This document shows positions 1-9,640 of a stretch of 64,000 nt of DNA, piece by piece. Each line of letters begins with the position of its first letter. The first letter of the stretch is position 1. The position numbers and the translations under genes are program-made. The DNA comes from Bacteroidota bacterium (GTDB taxonomy: Bacteria > Bacteroidota > Bacteroidia > Chitinophagales > Chitinophagaceae). A model generated the notes under the pieces. It saw nothing but the letters and a program-made list of their open reading frames with translations. It did not search any database and had not been told where the DNA came from. The DNA lies in the NCBI GenBank assembly GCA_029573235.1, contig JAKQGX010000027.1, positions 1 through 64,000 on the forward strand, in the 5' to 3' direction.

Positions 1-78
1 GGAATAGTCGTTTTTCTTTTGTGCATTAGCAGAGCCAATGATGCAAAGGGCTGCTAATAGGGTAGTGACTCTTTTCAT
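1..78 (-). CDS. Secreted protein, N-terminus only (cut by window edge)
   Basis: Reading the minus strand from the ATG at 78 gives 26 codons that stay open to the window edge. They encode Lys-Arg, a hydrophobic stretch (VTTLLAALCIIGSA) and a likely signal peptidase I site after NAQ. This is a classical Sec signal peptide, so the product is probably periplasmic, outer-membrane or secreted. The mature domain lies outside the window and its function cannot be told. Confidence 0.6.
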   Translation of the reverse strand, partial: MKRVTTLLAALCIIGSANAQKKNDYS

Positions 79-91
79 GGTATATTTGTTT

Positions 92-119
92 GAAAGGTAA
101 AAGATATAGTTTTATACAA
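92..119 (-). promoter_or_regulatory. Possible promoter of the partial secreted-protein gene
   Basis: On the minus strand TTG (117-119) is followed 17 bases later by TACCTTTC (92-99), close to the Bacteroidota TTTG / TAnnTTTG pattern, 13 bases before the ATG at 78. A 9-bp inverted repeat (105-113 with 131-139) overlaps the spacer. Confidence 0.3.
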
Positions 120-271
120 CAGTTATAGCAAAAACTATAACGTTTGTCTAAGCCTAATATTGTTTCAATTCAAACAAAGTTAGGAAGTATGCACGAGAGC
201 GAATGCTAAAATTTTGAATTACGAGCTTCTTTCATAGTTTCTTATCCTTTACAGAAACACACCATTTGTAG

Positions 272-1750
272 TTATGGTAAATATCTAAGTTGGACGTTTA
301 TCTCTTTAGTTTCATTTTTTGCAATGCTAAATTGAAAGTCGTTAAAAGATGGCTTTGAAAGCCCTTTGTGATAATAATTTGAAAACCCGAAGCCTTCCTT
401 TGGAAGGGACAAAAGTTGATAGCTCATCAAACCATCATTATCGGTATCATCCAATACGGAGAGTCCATAGTTTCCCTCTTTAAAAGGGATAGAGACCGAC
501 AAGCTGTTGTTCACTATTTTGTCTTTAGGTACCCGAACGGTATAAACTGCCTTTTCGGAAGAAAACTGTTTTTGATTTTCAAAAAAGGCAACACACACTT
601 GTCCTTTTTTGGTGCGGATGTTGGCAATCTTCAATAAGATGGTTTGTGCCTGTACACTACTAGTGATAAGCAATAGCAATACCGTAGTAAGCCAGCTCCA
701 AAATGGAGATTTGTTTCTATGTTGGCTTTGAAAAATCCCCGACGGAAAAAACTGTTGCAATTGCTTTTTGTTTTGCTTTCGAACTGCTTTATATGGCTCG
801 GATAGCTGTAGCAAACCCCATTTTATGATCGGACGAAAGAGGGTAGCCATCAGTCTTGTGCTGAAATGTATTCGTTTGGCTACTGCAGCAAAATAGTCTT
901 CCAGTGTGTCTTTTCGGAAATGCAGTAAGGCTTCCAACTGATCGCCATCAGCCATATTCCCGCAATGGAAATTGTGTTGTGCAAAAGCATATTTGGGAAA
1001 GTTGAGTTGTCCTAAACCATATTGTTGAAAAGAGCGTTGCAAAAACTCCCTATATGAGATTCGGCAAGTTGCCCCACCTCCGAGGTTGTATATTTTATGT
1101 ACCAATTGCTCCCGACAAGACAGCGCCTTCACAAAGGCACGCGCTGTATCTTCCGGTGTACAAATCTCCATTGATGTATCCAGTGGCATGTGAAACATCA
1201 GTTTCGACATTTTATGATTTTTCATGATGGCAGCCAAGCGAAAGATGCTCCAATGCAAGGTGCTTTCTTGTACTAATTGCTCTGCAGCTATTTTACTTTC
1301 GGCGTAGGCATCGCCCACACTGGCGTGAACAGGGTCAGTAACTAATATGTCAGGATTTTTCAGCCGGTCGCCATATACCGATACCGAAGAACTGAATAAG
1401 AAAAAGCAATGGGGAGAATTGCGTTGCAAGTGAGCTAACAGCATTTGGGTACCGGTTACATTTACTTGCCAAGCCCGTTGCGGATGTGCATCTGCAGCGG
1501 GAGGTATGATAGCTGCTAAATGAATAACAGCATCCAGCGAAGAAGGAATTTTTTCGATGGTATCCGCATCAGTAATGTCTCCGTCAATTATGGAAATGCG
1601 TTTTTCCCATGACTGGTAAAACCGTTTTGCTGTTGGGGTCACTCGATCTAAAACGACAAGTTGATACTGTGGCTGCATTGCCAGTAATTGAAGTACTTCT
1701 TGTCCTACGGTACCTGATGCGCCGGTAATTAATATCTGCTGCTTTTTCAT
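272..1750 (-). CDS. NAD-dependent epimerase/dehydratase fused to a membrane segment and DUF2141 domain
   Basis: Residues 1-300 form an extended short-chain dehydrogenase/epimerase: the dinucleotide motif GASGTVG is at 10-16, an SSSVSVYG segment carries the active-site Ser, and YAESK supplies the catalytic Tyr and Lys. After a basic linker comes a hydrophobic stretch near 352-370 (WSWLTTVLLLLITSSVQAQ) that looks exactly like a signal peptide, followed by a DUF2141 domain (about 372-492) containing a DxDNDG-type motif. DUF2141 proteins are normally separate secreted proteins. No methionine stands at the junction, so the sequence reads as one 492-residue polypeptide. The predicted topology is a cytoplasmic enzyme, one transmembrane anchor and a periplasmic DUF2141 domain. 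The sugar or steroid substrate is unknown. Confidence 0.8.
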   Translation of the reverse strand: MKKQQILITGASGTVGQEVLQLLAMQPQYQLVVLDRVTPTAKRFYQSWEKRISIIDGDITDADTIEKIPSSLDAVIHLAAIIPPAADAHPQRAWQVNVTGTQMLLAHLQRNSPHCFFLFSSSVSVYGDRLKNPDILVTDPVHASVGDAYAESKIAAEQLVQESTLHWSIFRLAAIMKNHKMSKLMFHMPLDTSMEICTPEDTARAFVKALSCREQLVHKIYNLGGGATCRISYREFLQRSFQQYGLGQLNFPKYAFAQHNFHCGNMADGDQLEALLHFRKDTLEDYFAAVAKRIHFSTRLMATLFRPIIKWGLLQLSEPYKAVRKQNKKQLQQFFPSGIFQSQHRNKSPFWSWLTTVLLLLITSSVQAQTILLKIANIRTKKGQVCVAFFENQKQFSSEKAVYTVRVPKDKIVNNSLSVSIPFKEGNYGLSVLDDTDNDGLMSYQLLSLPKEGFGFSNYYHKGLSKPSFNDFQFSIAKNETKEINVQLRYLP

Positions 1751-2071
1751 AATGGCTGAATGATGGTTGTATATAAAACGGACTCACAAAAACATTCGTA
1801 TCCTTCCAAATCTTAAAATATTGATAAGATGCGATTGTCTAATAGGAGCTTTTTCTGATTCAGTTTTTAGACAATTGCCATTACGAGTGGGATACTAGAA
1901 CTATTTATTTGCCATGATTTTTCTACGACTATGTATAATTTGTGTTGTATGCCTGATTGATTTTTTTAACCATAGACATTACTTTTTTAATTTTTTTTTA
2001 TAAATTAGCAGACATGAAATAAATGGGGTAAGCCGAAAACCATTTTAGAGTAGGCATAAATACTGTTTATT
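1751..2071. other. Divergent intergenic region, 321 bases
   Basis: This AT-rich region lies between two divergently transcribed genes. No coding signal or RNA gene was seen. A weak -7-like TAAATTAG sits in the long T/A tract near 2000-2010 upstream of the plus-strand cargo gene. No convincing promoter was found for the minus-strand epimerase. Confidence 0.4.
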
Positions 2072-5000
2072 ATGAAAAAAACATTACATCTAAAAGCGAT
2101 GCTGTTGTTACTGCTTTTGGGTTTGGGGTGGTGCAACCTGCAAGCACAGGTATCGGTCAGTACCGGTATTCCGAGCTCCCCATCATCGGGCTCCGGTGGT
2201 AACCCGGCCTACTTGGCGTTTACAATTGAAAACACCAACTCTTACCCATTGGCGTTGGACAGTCTGTATATGTATCGGGGAACCACAAGCAATGGTGTTT
2301 TATACAGTTTGTATTATAGTTCTACATCTATTAGCGGTAGTCCCGGTATTTCAGGTGGTACGGTACCTGCCTCCTGGACATTGATAGACACAGCCACGCA
2401 GACTACTGTTAGCACTACGGCTATACATCCTTCTTTTGATAACCTAAATTTCACCATACCAGCCAATACCATTTATCGGTTTGCAGTAGTATTAACCGGT
2501 GGTGTGAATGTAAGCATGGGAGGTACTGCATCTGCGCCAAACTCCTACTCTAGTGGTGGTGTTACTATTGGTGTGGGCAACTATCAATATAATAGCCAAC
2601 CGGTAGGGTATTGGTCCAATAACGCCAATTATTTTTGGGCAGGTACGGCTAAGCTAAATCAAATTTCTCCTTGTGTGTCTCCACCCACCGCAGGCACTGC
2701 TACGGTTTCAAAAAGCAATCCTTGTGGCAACACGCAGGTATTGCTAAATGTTACCGGAGGTACCGGAGGTATCGGTCAAACGTATCAATGGCAGACAGCC
2801 ACTTCAGCTACTGGCCCTTATAGCGATATAGGTTTGCCACAATCATCCAGCAACTATGTATTGACTACTCCTGCTACACCGGGTACTTACTATTATCGTT
2901 GTTATGCAACTTGTAGTTCTTTTTCGGATACATCGTCAGTAGTGTCTATTACTGTACCTACTGCATTCCCTGGAGGGGTATATACCATTAACTCGGCACA
3001 GCCCACTTCCGGAAGCAACTTCAATAATTTTACCGATGCTATGAATGCCATCCGTTGTGGTATTACAGGTGCTATCACATTTAATGTGGCACCAGGCAGC
3101 GGACCTTATAACGAGCAAGTATATATTTCGGCATCTGTGGGTACTAGTGCTACCAACACGCTTACGATTAATGGGAATGGCAATACACTCACACTTAATG
3201 CTCCGGCGTCAGCACCTTATACAATGGGTATCGAAGGGGCAGATTATATAACCGTTCGAGATTTGACCATTGAGGGTACAAATACTACTTTAGCATACCC
3301 GGTACGCCTTTGGAATGGTAGCGATAATGATAGCTTCATCAACTGTAATTTCCAAATTCCGTTAACCGTTACTACTTCCAATGCCGTTGCCTTTTCTGCC
3401 AGTGGTAACTCTGCAGCAGGTGCCTTAACTGCCGGTGGTCCTGGAAATAGCAATAATGTGCTACTGAATTGTACACTGCAAGGAGGATATTACGGAGCCG
3501 TATTTTATGGCGCCAGCACAAGCGTTAAGGGGCTGAACAATAAAATCATTAATTGTAAATTGACCGATTTTTATGTGTATGCCATCTATTCTTCCTATCA
3601 AGATGGACTAGTTATCAGCAACGATACTGTTGAACGCCCCACACGCCCTACTATCAGCACCTTCTATGGTATGTTTCTCGGTACGGGTAATACCGGCTTA
3701 GTAGTAGAAAACAATATTATTCGTACCCAACACAGTACTTCTCCTGTAAATACTAATACGGTGTATGGTATATACCTTACTTCAGATGGTACATCAACTA
3801 CTTCCCAGCGCATTGTTAATAATATTATTTATGACATGAAAGGAAATGGATCACATTATGGCATCTATTTAAGTAGTGTGGACTATGTAGATGTTTATCA
3901 TAATACCGTAGTGTTAGATGATATCAACTCTACCGGAGGTATAACCTATGGTATATATAATACAGGTACTACTGGTGGTATTAATATCAAGAATAACCTT
4001 GTGTATATCTCACGTGGAGGTACGGGTAATAAATATTGTCTTTACTACACAGGTGCCGGTGCAAAGAGCTCCAATTACAATGACTTATTCATAACTACCG
4101 CTGCAACGAACTACCTTGGGTATAATGGTAGCAATCAAGCCACTTTAGCCGCATGGCAGGCTGCCTCAGGTGCCGGTAGTCCTTATGATGCAAACAGTAT
4201 TGATACTGACCCAATGCTTGCCAACCCCAATATTGGCAACCTGAATCCGACTAATTGGAATGTGGACGATAAAGGTACTCCGGTGGGCGTGAGTAGCGAT
4301 ATAAAAGGTATGAGCCGCAGTGCTACTACCCCGGATGTTGGAGCTATTGAATTTAATATTCCTGCATGTAGTGGCAAACCTAATAAAGGCGTGATCTTAG
4401 GTCCGGGAACCGTTTGCTCCGGCCAGCCATTTACTTTATACGGCGATAGTCTCTCTATTGGTATTGGTATTACGTATGCTTGGGAGTACAACGATGGTAT
4501 GGGTTGGTTGCCTACCAGTTCTTCAGGCTTTAGCCATACAGTACCGTTGGGAGTTGCTATACCTACAAGCTATCGGGTTATTACCTATTGTTTGAATAGC
4601 GGATTGTATGATACTTCTGCCGCTTATACCGTTACGATGAGTCCTTTTTATCTGTGCTACTGCTCTCCATTGCTGGGCAATACCCTGCATACGTCCAAGG
4701 CAAACTATACTACCAATGTACAGATTACCGGATCTACATTAAATAACACCACATCGGTAGTTGGTGTTGGAGGTTATTACCGTGGAGATAGCACTACGCC
4801 AACACAAACAGCTACTGTTTTCATTAATGTTCCGTTTGTGCTGAATACGACACAGTCCACTACTTTGGCAACCGTAGAAGCTTGGGTGGATTGGGATCAC
4901 AGTGGTACTTTTGACGCCTTAGAATACTATTCTCTGAATAGTAATTCTACTACATTAGCAACGGCTACTATTACACCGCCATTAGGTGCATTATTAGGGC

Positions 5001-6349
5001 TTACCGGAATGCGCATTAGAGTGTCTTACAATTCGCCTAATGCATTCACCTCCACAGGTGCTTGTACCAACGTGACGGCAGGTAGAGAAACAGAAGATTA
5101 CCTCATAACAGTAGCACCGACTCCTACATGCCCTCAATCGACATTGTTGACTTCTACCAGTGGACCTAGCAACGCTACTTTAAGCTGGACGCCTATTTCA
5201 GGTGCACAACAATGGCAAGTAGAATACGGACCCGGTACATTTAATGTAGGTAGTGGTACCAGAGCTACTATCGGACTACTACCCTTCATTACTCCTACGC
5301 TTACGTATGATACTTCTTTCCTCTTTTATGTAAGAGATATCTGCGGGCCTACAGACTCCAGCACTTGGACACCTGCTAAAAAGTTCTATTTAACACCACC
5401 CAATGACGATTGTATTAATGCTATTTCATTGTTTAATAACGTAACCGTGTTGGGAACTACTGGTGGTGCTACTCAAACCGATGCTCCTTGTGATGCGGGT
5501 ACTACCGTAGCAAATGATGTGTGGTATAAATTTACTACCGGTACTACGGGAGGAAGTGTTACTATTACAGTTACTACAACCTACGCTGACGCTGTGGTGC
5601 AAGCCCTAGACGGTACCTGTGGGTTATTCCTGCCAATGACGCCAACAGCATCTACAACGTTAGGTTCTAACGGTTGTATTGACGGTCCCGCAGCAGGACA
5701 AGAATATGGTACGTACACCGTATCGGCAAATACTACTTACTACTTTAGAGTGTATGGCTATGGTGCTGTTGGAGGTAGCGGTAAAGAAGGTACGTTCACC
5801 ATAGTAGCTACAGGTACGCCACTTGCTATCAAGCTAGATAATATCACGGCTACTAACATCGGCACGGCAAACCGTATTGATTGGAATACTCAAACAGAAG
5901 ACATGGGGGATCGTTTCGAATTGGAGCGCAGCAGTGATGGCAAAGAGTACACCACTATATCTTCGGTATTGGCAAAAGGAAAAGCCAGTCAATATAGCTA
6001 CGTTGATGAGCGTGCATACACCGGTATCAATTACTATCGTATAAAAATGTTAGATGCTTCCGGTACTACTCAATACTCTAAAGTAGTAACTGCTACGGTG
6101 AAGAATACTCGCTTTGAAGTAAGCGCCTTCCCGAATCCGGTATCTGACAAACTTACTATCCGTGTGAGCAATGGCATACAGCCCAATGCACAAGTAGTAA
6201 TGATGGATATTGCCGGAAAGGTTATTCGCCGCATCGCTATTTCAGATGTAGAAACTAGTATAGATATGCAAGGAATAGCGAAAGGTGTGTATTTGATTAA
6301 ATACACAGATGATGAACATAACAAAACAATGCGTATCAGCAAGCAATAA
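2072..6349 (+). CDS. Large T9SS-secreted surface protein: beta-helix, GEVED and type A sorting domain
   Basis: The 1425-residue product begins with a signal peptide (1-25, cleavage after LQA). About residues 300-720 show right-handed parallel beta-helix character, with many short N-x-I/V turns. An Ig-like stretch follows, then a GEVED domain near 870-1015 (CYCSP start, VDWDHSGTFD, GRETEDY end), an FN3-like domain and a jelly-roll-like domain (about 1110-1245). The C-terminal 75 residues form a type A sorting domain (FPNPVSDKLTI, GKVI, GVYLIKY, KMRISKQ-like end). T9SS exports such proteins and anchors or releases them at the surface. The beta-helix could bind or cut polysaccharide, but no catalytic motif was recognised. 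The gene is monocistronic and ends at a hairpin. Confidence 0.85.
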   Translation: MKKTLHLKAMLLLLLLGLGWCNLQAQVSVSTGIPSSPSSGSGGNPAYLAFTIENTNSYPLALDSLYMYRGTTSNGVLYSLYYSSTSISGSPGISGGTVPASWTLIDTATQTTVSTTAIHPSFDNLNFTIPANTIYRFAVVLTGGVNVSMGGTASAPNSYSSGGVTIGVGNYQYNSQPVGYWSNNANYFWAGTAKLNQISPCVSPPTAGTATVSKSNPCGNTQVLLNVTGGTGGIGQTYQWQTATSATGPYSDIGLPQSSSNYVLTTPATPGTYYYRCYATCSSFSDTSSVVSITVPTAFPGGVYTINSAQPTSGSNFNNFTDAMNAIRCGITGAITFNVAPGSGPYNEQVYISASVGTSATNTLTINGNGNTLTLNAPASAPYTMGIEGADYITVRDLTIEGTNTTLAYPVRLWNGSDNDSFINCNFQIPLTVTTSNAVAFSASGNSAAGALTAGGPGNSNNVLLNCTLQGGYYGAVFYGASTSVKGLNNKIINCKLTDFYVYAIYSSYQDGLVISNDTVERPTRPTISTFYGMFLGTGNTGLVVENNIIRTQHSTSPVNTNTVYGIYLTSDGTSTTSQRIVNNIIYDMKGNGSHYGIYLSSVDYVDVYHNTVVLDDINSTGGITYGIYNTGTTGGINIKNNLVYISRGGTGNKYCLYYTGAGAKSSNYNDLFITTAATNYLGYNGSNQATLAAWQAASGAGSPYDANSIDTDPMLANPNIGNLNPTNWNVDDKGTPVGVSSDIKGMSRSATTPDVGAIEFNIPACSGKPNKGVILGPGTVCSGQPFTLYGDSLSIGIGITYAWEYNDGMGWLPTSSSGFSHTVPLGVAIPTSYRVITYCLNSGLYDTSAAYTVTMSPFYLCYCSPLLGNTLHTSKANYTTNVQITGSTLNNTTSVVGVGGYYRGDSTTPTQTATVFINVPFVLNTTQSTTLATVEAWVDWDHSGTFDALEYYSLNSNSTTLATATITPPLGALLGLTGMRIRVSYNSPNAFTSTGACTNVTAGRETEDYLITVAPTPTCPQSTLLTSTSGPSNATLSWTPISGAQQWQVEYGPGTFNVGSGTRATIGLLPFITPTLTYDTSFLFYVRDICGPTDSSTWTPAKKFYLTPPNDDCINAISLFNNVTVLGTTGGATQTDAPCDAGTTVANDVWYKFTTGTTGGSVTITVTTTYADAVVQALDGTCGLFLPMTPTASTTLGSNGCIDGPAAGQEYGTYTVSANTTYYFRVYGYGAVGGSGKEGTFTIVATGTPLAIKLDNITATNIGTANRIDWNTQTEDMGDRFELERSSDGKEYTTISSVLAKGKASQYSYVDERAYTGINYYRIKMLDASGTTQYSKVVTATVKNTRFEVSAFPNPVSDKLTIRVSNGIQPNAQVVMMDIAGKVIRRIAISDVETSIDMQGIAKGVYLIKYTDDEHNKTMRISKQ

Positions 6350-6373
6350 TAATTTGTAATCTATTGCCGTAAT

Positions 6374-6401
6374 AACAGCCTCAACATTCGTTGGGGCTGT
6401 T
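6374..6401 (+). terminator. Hairpin terminator after the T9SS cargo gene
   Basis: An 11-bp stem (AACAGCCTCAA with TTGGGGCTGTT, one G-T pair) and a 6-base loop lie 24 bases after the stop codon. A T-rich but imperfect tail follows. Confidence 0.65.
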
Positions 6402-6439
6402 CTTGTTAAAACAGCACTTAATATCAAAGCTATGGGCAT

Positions 6440-6467
6440 AAAAAAACCGCCTTTGAAAAAAGGCGGT
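6440..6467 (-). terminator. Rho-independent terminator of the isc operon
   Basis: Read on the minus strand, ACCGCCTTT and AAAGGCGGT form a 9-bp stem with a 4-base loop followed by seven T. It lies just downstream of iscA. Confidence 0.85.
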
Positions 6468-6493
6468 ACCTAAACAAAATAAACCATGAAAAA

Positions 6494-6820
6494 CTAAACT
6501 GCAAAACTCTCGCCACAGCCACAGCTACGACTTGCATTCGGATTGGTAAAGTGAAACCCTTTACCGTTTAATCCGTCTGAGAAGTCAAGTGTGGTATCGC
6601 AGAGGTATAAAAAACTCTTCAAATCCGTTACTATTTTCACGCCTTCTGCTTCAAATACTTGGTCGTTAGGTTGGCTTTCGTTGTCAAAGTCCAACTTGTA
6701 CGAAAGACCGGAACAACCGCCACCCACCACGCTAACACGAAGAAAATAATCTTCTCCCAATCCTGTATCTTGCCTTAACTGAGCTACTTTTTCTTTTGCT
6801 TTGGCGCTGATATTTATCAT
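6494..6820 (-). CDS. iscA: A-type iron-sulfur carrier protein (HesB/IscA family)
   Basis: This 108-residue protein has the three cysteines of A-type carriers: C36 in the GGGCSGLSY motif and C100/C102 in the terminal CGCGESF motif. Family members accept Fe-S clusters from the IscU scaffold and pass them to apo-enzymes in the cytoplasm. It is the last gene of iscS-iscU-iscA, 24 bases after iscU, and precedes a strong terminator. The name could equally be erpA or sufA, since sequence alone does not separate these. Confidence 0.9.
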   Translation of the reverse strand: MINISAKAKEKVAQLRQDTGLGEDYFLRVSVVGGGCSGLSYKLDFDNESQPNDQVFEAEGVKIVTDLKSFLYLCDTTLDFSDGLNGKGFHFTNPNASRSCGCGESFAV

Positions 6821-6844
6821 ACTACCTGTGCTTTTAATTAAAAA

Positions 6845-7252
6845 CTATTTCTTTTCTTCCAATGGTTCTAATCCATTTTTGGAACGGTAGTCGTTGATAG
6901 CTGCTTTAATAGCGTCTTCTGCTAACACAGAACAATGGATTTTTACCGGTGGTAAGTTTAATTCTTCAACAATATCCATATTGTCGATAGCCATAGCTTG
7001 GTCAACGGTTTTTCCTTTCAACCATTCGGTAGCAAGGGAAGAAGAGGCGATGGCCGAGCCACAACCAAATGTTTTAAATTTAGCATCACTAATAATTCCG
7101 GTAGTGTCATCTACTTCAATCTGCAAGCGCATTACATCACCACATTCCGGTGCGCCCACCAATCCGGTGCCTACATTTTTTTTGCTTTTATCAAGTGTAC
7201 CTACATTTTTAGGATGTTGGTAGTGGTCAATTACTTTTTCTGAATATGCCAT
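6845..7252 (-). CDS. iscU: Iron-sulfur cluster scaffold protein IscU
   Basis: This 135-residue IscU has all three cluster-ligand cysteines, C37 (PECGD), C64 (TFGCGSA) and C107 (KIHCSV), plus H106. The LPPVKIHC segment is the recognition motif for the HscA chaperone. The protein assembles 2Fe-2S clusters on sulfur supplied by IscS. It lies 36 bases after iscS. No hscA, hscB, fdx or iscR is nearby, so the operon is the reduced Bacteroidota form. Confidence 0.95.
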   Translation of the reverse strand: MAYSEKVIDHYQHPKNVGTLDKSKKNVGTGLVGAPECGDVMRLQIEVDDTTGIISDAKFKTFGCGSAIASSSLATEWLKGKTVDQAMAIDNMDIVEELNLPPVKIHCSVLAEDAIKAAINDYRSKNGLEPLEEKK

Positions 7253-7288
7253 TGTGTGTGTTCTTTAGTTGTAAATAATAATTTTGAA

Positions 7289-8509
7289 TTAATGGTGTGA
7301 CCATTCTACTGCATCGAGGTCAACTCCTTCTTTAAACATTTCCCAAAGAGGGCTCATTTCACGCAGCTTGGTTACGGTATTTTTAATAGCGTTAATGGTA
7401 TAGTCTATTTGATCTTTGGTAGTAAAACGTCCTAGCCCGAAACGCAAGGAGCTATGAGCAAGGTCGTCGCCTAAGCCGAGTGCTTTTAAAACATACGATG
7501 GCTCCAACGATGCAGAGGTACAAGCTGAACCGCTTGATAAAGCAATATCTTTATTAAAGCCCATCATCAACCCTTCACCTTCTACATATTTGAACGAAAT
7601 ATTAGAAACGTGTGGCAATCGGCTATTGACATTTCCGTTCACGTATGATTCTTCTAATTCTTTCAGAGAGGTTTCCAAATAGTCCCGTAATTGGCTGAGG
7701 CGAGCGGCTTCGTCAGCCATCTCCAATCGGCAAATTTCACAGGCCTTTCCAAGTCCTACAATGCCGGGTACATTTAGCGTACCGCTGCGCATACCGCGCT
7801 CATGCCCGCCGCCGTCCATTTGGGCAGTTACTTTCACACGGGGGTTTTTACGACGCACATATAACACGCCTACACCTTTTGGTCCGTACATTTTATGTCC
7901 GCTGAAGGCCATCATGTCAATGCCATCTGCCAACACATCCACCGGTATTTTACCCACTGCTTGTGTTGCATCAGTGAAGAATAGAATGTTGTGCTTTTTA
8001 GCTATCGTACTGATTTCACGTATAGGTTGCACTACACCGATTTCGTTATTGCCGTACATGATAGCTATCAATATGGTCTTGTCGGTTATGGCTTTTTCTA
8101 ACTCATTTAGGTCTATCAATCCATCTTCCTGTACGGGAAGGTAGGTCACTTGACCGCCTAATTTTTCAATATGCTTGCAAGTGTCCAATACTGCTTTGTG
8201 TTCGGTAACGCAGGTAATAATGTGATTGCCTTTGGAAGCATACATTTCAAAAACGCCTTTAAGTGCAAGGTTATCAGCTTCGGTGGCTCCGGAAGTAAAA
8301 ATGATTTCTTTGGGGTCGGCATTAATTAATTTGGCTACTTGCTCTCTGGCATAATCTACGGCTTCTTCGGCTACCCATCCGAAAGGGTGGTTGCGGCTGG
8401 CAGCGTTTCCAAATTTGTCGGTAAAATAGGGTAACATCGCTTCCAGCACACGTGGATCCATGGGAGTAGTAGCATTGTTGTCTAAATATATCGGCAGTTT
8501 CAGTTCCAT
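7289..8509 (-). CDS. iscS: Cysteine desulfurase IscS
   Basis: This 406-residue fold-type I PLP enzyme has the PLP lysine K206 in [11 protein letters not shown], the conserved GATEADN segment and the catalytic cysteine C330 in the [13 protein letters not shown] loop of group I desulfurases. It converts L-cysteine to alanine and gives persulfide sulfur to IscU and to thio-modification pathways. It is the first gene of the isc operon, divergent from the methylmalonyl-CoA epimerase gene. Confidence 0.95.
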   Translation of the reverse strand: MELKLPIYLDNNATTPMDPRVLEAMLPYFTDKFGNAASRNHPFGWVAEEAVDYAREQVAKLINADPKEIIFTSGATEADNLALKGVFEMYASKGNHIITCVTEHKAVLDTCKHIEKLGGQVTYLPVQEDGLIDLNELEKAITDKTILIAIMYGNNEIGVVQPIREISTIAKKHNILFFTDATQAVGKIPVDVLADGIDMMAFSGHKMYGPKGVGVLYVRRKNPRVKVTAQMDGGGHERGMRSGTLNVPGIVGLGKACEICRLEMADEAARLSQLRDYLETSLKELEESYVNGNVNSRLPHVSNISFKYVEGEGLMMGFNKDIALSSGSACTSASLEPSYVLKALGLGDDLAHSSLRFGLGRFTTKDQIDYTINAIKNTVTKLREMSPLWEMFKEGVDLDAVEWSHH

Positions 8510-8541
8510 TACAATTCTTAAGTTTATTTCAATTTATGATG

Positions 8542-8549
8542 CGAAGGTA
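8542..8549 (-). promoter_or_regulatory. -7 element of the isc operon promoter
   Basis: Minus-strand TACCTTCG matches TAnnTTTG with one T-to-C change, 32 bases before the iscS ATG. No well-placed -33 TTG was found. Confidence 0.4.
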
Positions 8550-8580
8550 AGTCAATTGTCCTTTTGTATTTTGTAATGCC

Positions 8581-8588
8581 TATTTTAG
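8581..8588 (+). promoter_or_regulatory. Possible -7 element for the mce gene
   Basis: TATTTTAG has one mismatch to TAnnTTTG, with a TTG 22 bases upstream (8556-8558). If used, it places the transcription start downstream of the ATG at 8576 and supports the GTG start at 8624. Confidence 0.3.
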
Positions 8589-8623
8589 CTTTTAATATTA
8601 GCATTTACAAAAACTATATCCAC

Positions 8624-9040
8624 GTGTTACATATTGAACATATCGGTATTGCTGTTGCTTCTTTGGAAGCGTCGATACCCCTCTTCGAGCAACTATTGAA
8701 TGTACCCTGTTACAAAAAGGAAAAAGTAGCCAGTGAAGGAGTGGAAACCGCTTTTTTTCAAACGGGCAATTCAAAAGTTGAATTACTGGAAGCTACCCAT
8801 GAACAGTCGCCCATTGCCAAGTTTTTGGCAAAAAAAGGTGCCGGCATTCATCACATCGCTTTCGAGGTGGAAAATATTGAAGCTGAAATGAAACGCTTGT
8901 CAGCATTAGGTTTTGAGCTGTTGCAAGAAACCCCCAAAAGAGGAGCTGATAATAAATGGATTTGTTTCTTGCACCCGAAAACTACTAATGGTGTTTTAAT
9001 AGAGCTATGCCAAAGCATCCGTCTTGATACGGAAGGTTAA
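8624..9040 (+). CDS. mce: Methylmalonyl-CoA epimerase
   Basis: This glyoxalase/VOC-fold protein interconverts (2R)- and (2S)-methylmalonyl-CoA. The start begins LHIEHIGIAV, with the N-terminal metal-ligand His. HHIAFEV in the middle and LIELCQ near the end supply further metal and catalytic residues. I chose the GTG at 8624 (138 residues, the family's usual size). Earlier in-frame starts at 8564 and 8576 add residues unlike the family and overlap a possible promoter. It fits with the methylmalonyl-CoA mutase subunit at 34.1-35.7 kb, although the two are unlinked. Confidence 0.88.
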   Translation: MLHIEHIGIAVASLEASIPLFEQLLNVPCYKKEKVASEGVETAFFQTGNSKVELLEATHEQSPIAKFLAKKGAGIHHIAFEVENIEAEMKRLSALGFELLQETPKRGADNKWICFLHPKTTNGVLIELCQSIRLDTEG

Positions 9041-9057
9041 TATGGACAATTACTGGC

Positions 9058-9612
9058 TTACAGAAAATAATATTCCACCTTCAACGCCTTGTCTTTTCCA
9101 ATCATGGGTGATTCGTATTCTTGAATTTGGATGAGCTTTACGGGAGCATAGAATAATTTCTGAAGTGTACCATTTTTCTCTGTTTCAATATATATGGACT
9201 TTATTTTACGGGTCTCCATATCCGTTACTATCTGTAAAGTTCGGGTGACTAGTACTGTGTTCTTCGCTTCGTAAACCAAGGTGCGAGTGTCCATCATATT
9301 ATCTTCCAGCAAGCTCACGTTATATTGCCCCAAGTATTTGGGTGCGCTAATATCAGCGCTGAAAAAGGGTTTTAATATGCTCTCCCAATCCATATAAGGA
9401 GCTGTAACAAAACTGCTGTCGGTCTTGCCATTCAGGGTAATGACCCGTTGAAAAGTATAGGGTTGCTCTCCATAGGTCTGAAATTGGTCTGAGGCAAATT
9501 GTACAATCGAGAAATAGGTTTTGTCTGTAGGAAGTGTCATTTCTTCTGAAGCCTTTTTTTTGCAAGCAAGCAATAATATGAAGGAGAGAAGCAACAAGTA
9601 CTTTTGGCTCAT
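9058..9612 (-). CDS. Lipoprotein of unknown function
   Basis: The 184-residue product starts with a lipoprotein signal peptide whose lipobox LLAC places the lipidated Cys at about position 17, followed by KKK. The mature part is rich in beta-type residues and short aromatic repeats. No family was recognised. It probably faces the periplasm or outer membrane. Its 3' end lies only 17 bases from the convergent mce stop. Confidence 0.7.
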   Translation of the reverse strand: MSQKYLLLLSFILLLACKKKASEEMTLPTDKTYFSIVQFASDQFQTYGEQPYTFQRVITLNGKTDSSFVTAPYMDWESILKPFFSADISAPKYLGQYNVSLLEDNMMDTRTLVYEAKNTVLVTRTLQIVTDMETRKIKSIYIETEKNGTLQKLFYAPVKLIQIQEYESPMIGKDKALKVEYYFL

Positions 9613-9632
9613 AAGTCGAATTGGTTTCGATA

Positions 9633-9640
9633 CAAAATTA
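9633..9640 (-). promoter_or_regulatory. -7 element upstream of the lipoprotein gene
   Basis: Minus-strand TAATTTTG is a perfect TAnnTTTG match, 20 bases before the ATG at 9612. It lies inside the 3' end of yqgE. Confidence 0.4.

Noticed and set aside
105-139. 9-bp inverted repeat upstream of the left partial gene
   Set aside because: It is AT-rich with a 17-base loop. It could be an operator, but there is no second copy or known regulator to support it.
8564-8623. Upstream extension of the methylmalonyl-CoA epimerase
   Set aside because: The extra residues do not match the family and overlap a probable promoter, so the GTG at 8624 was preferred.
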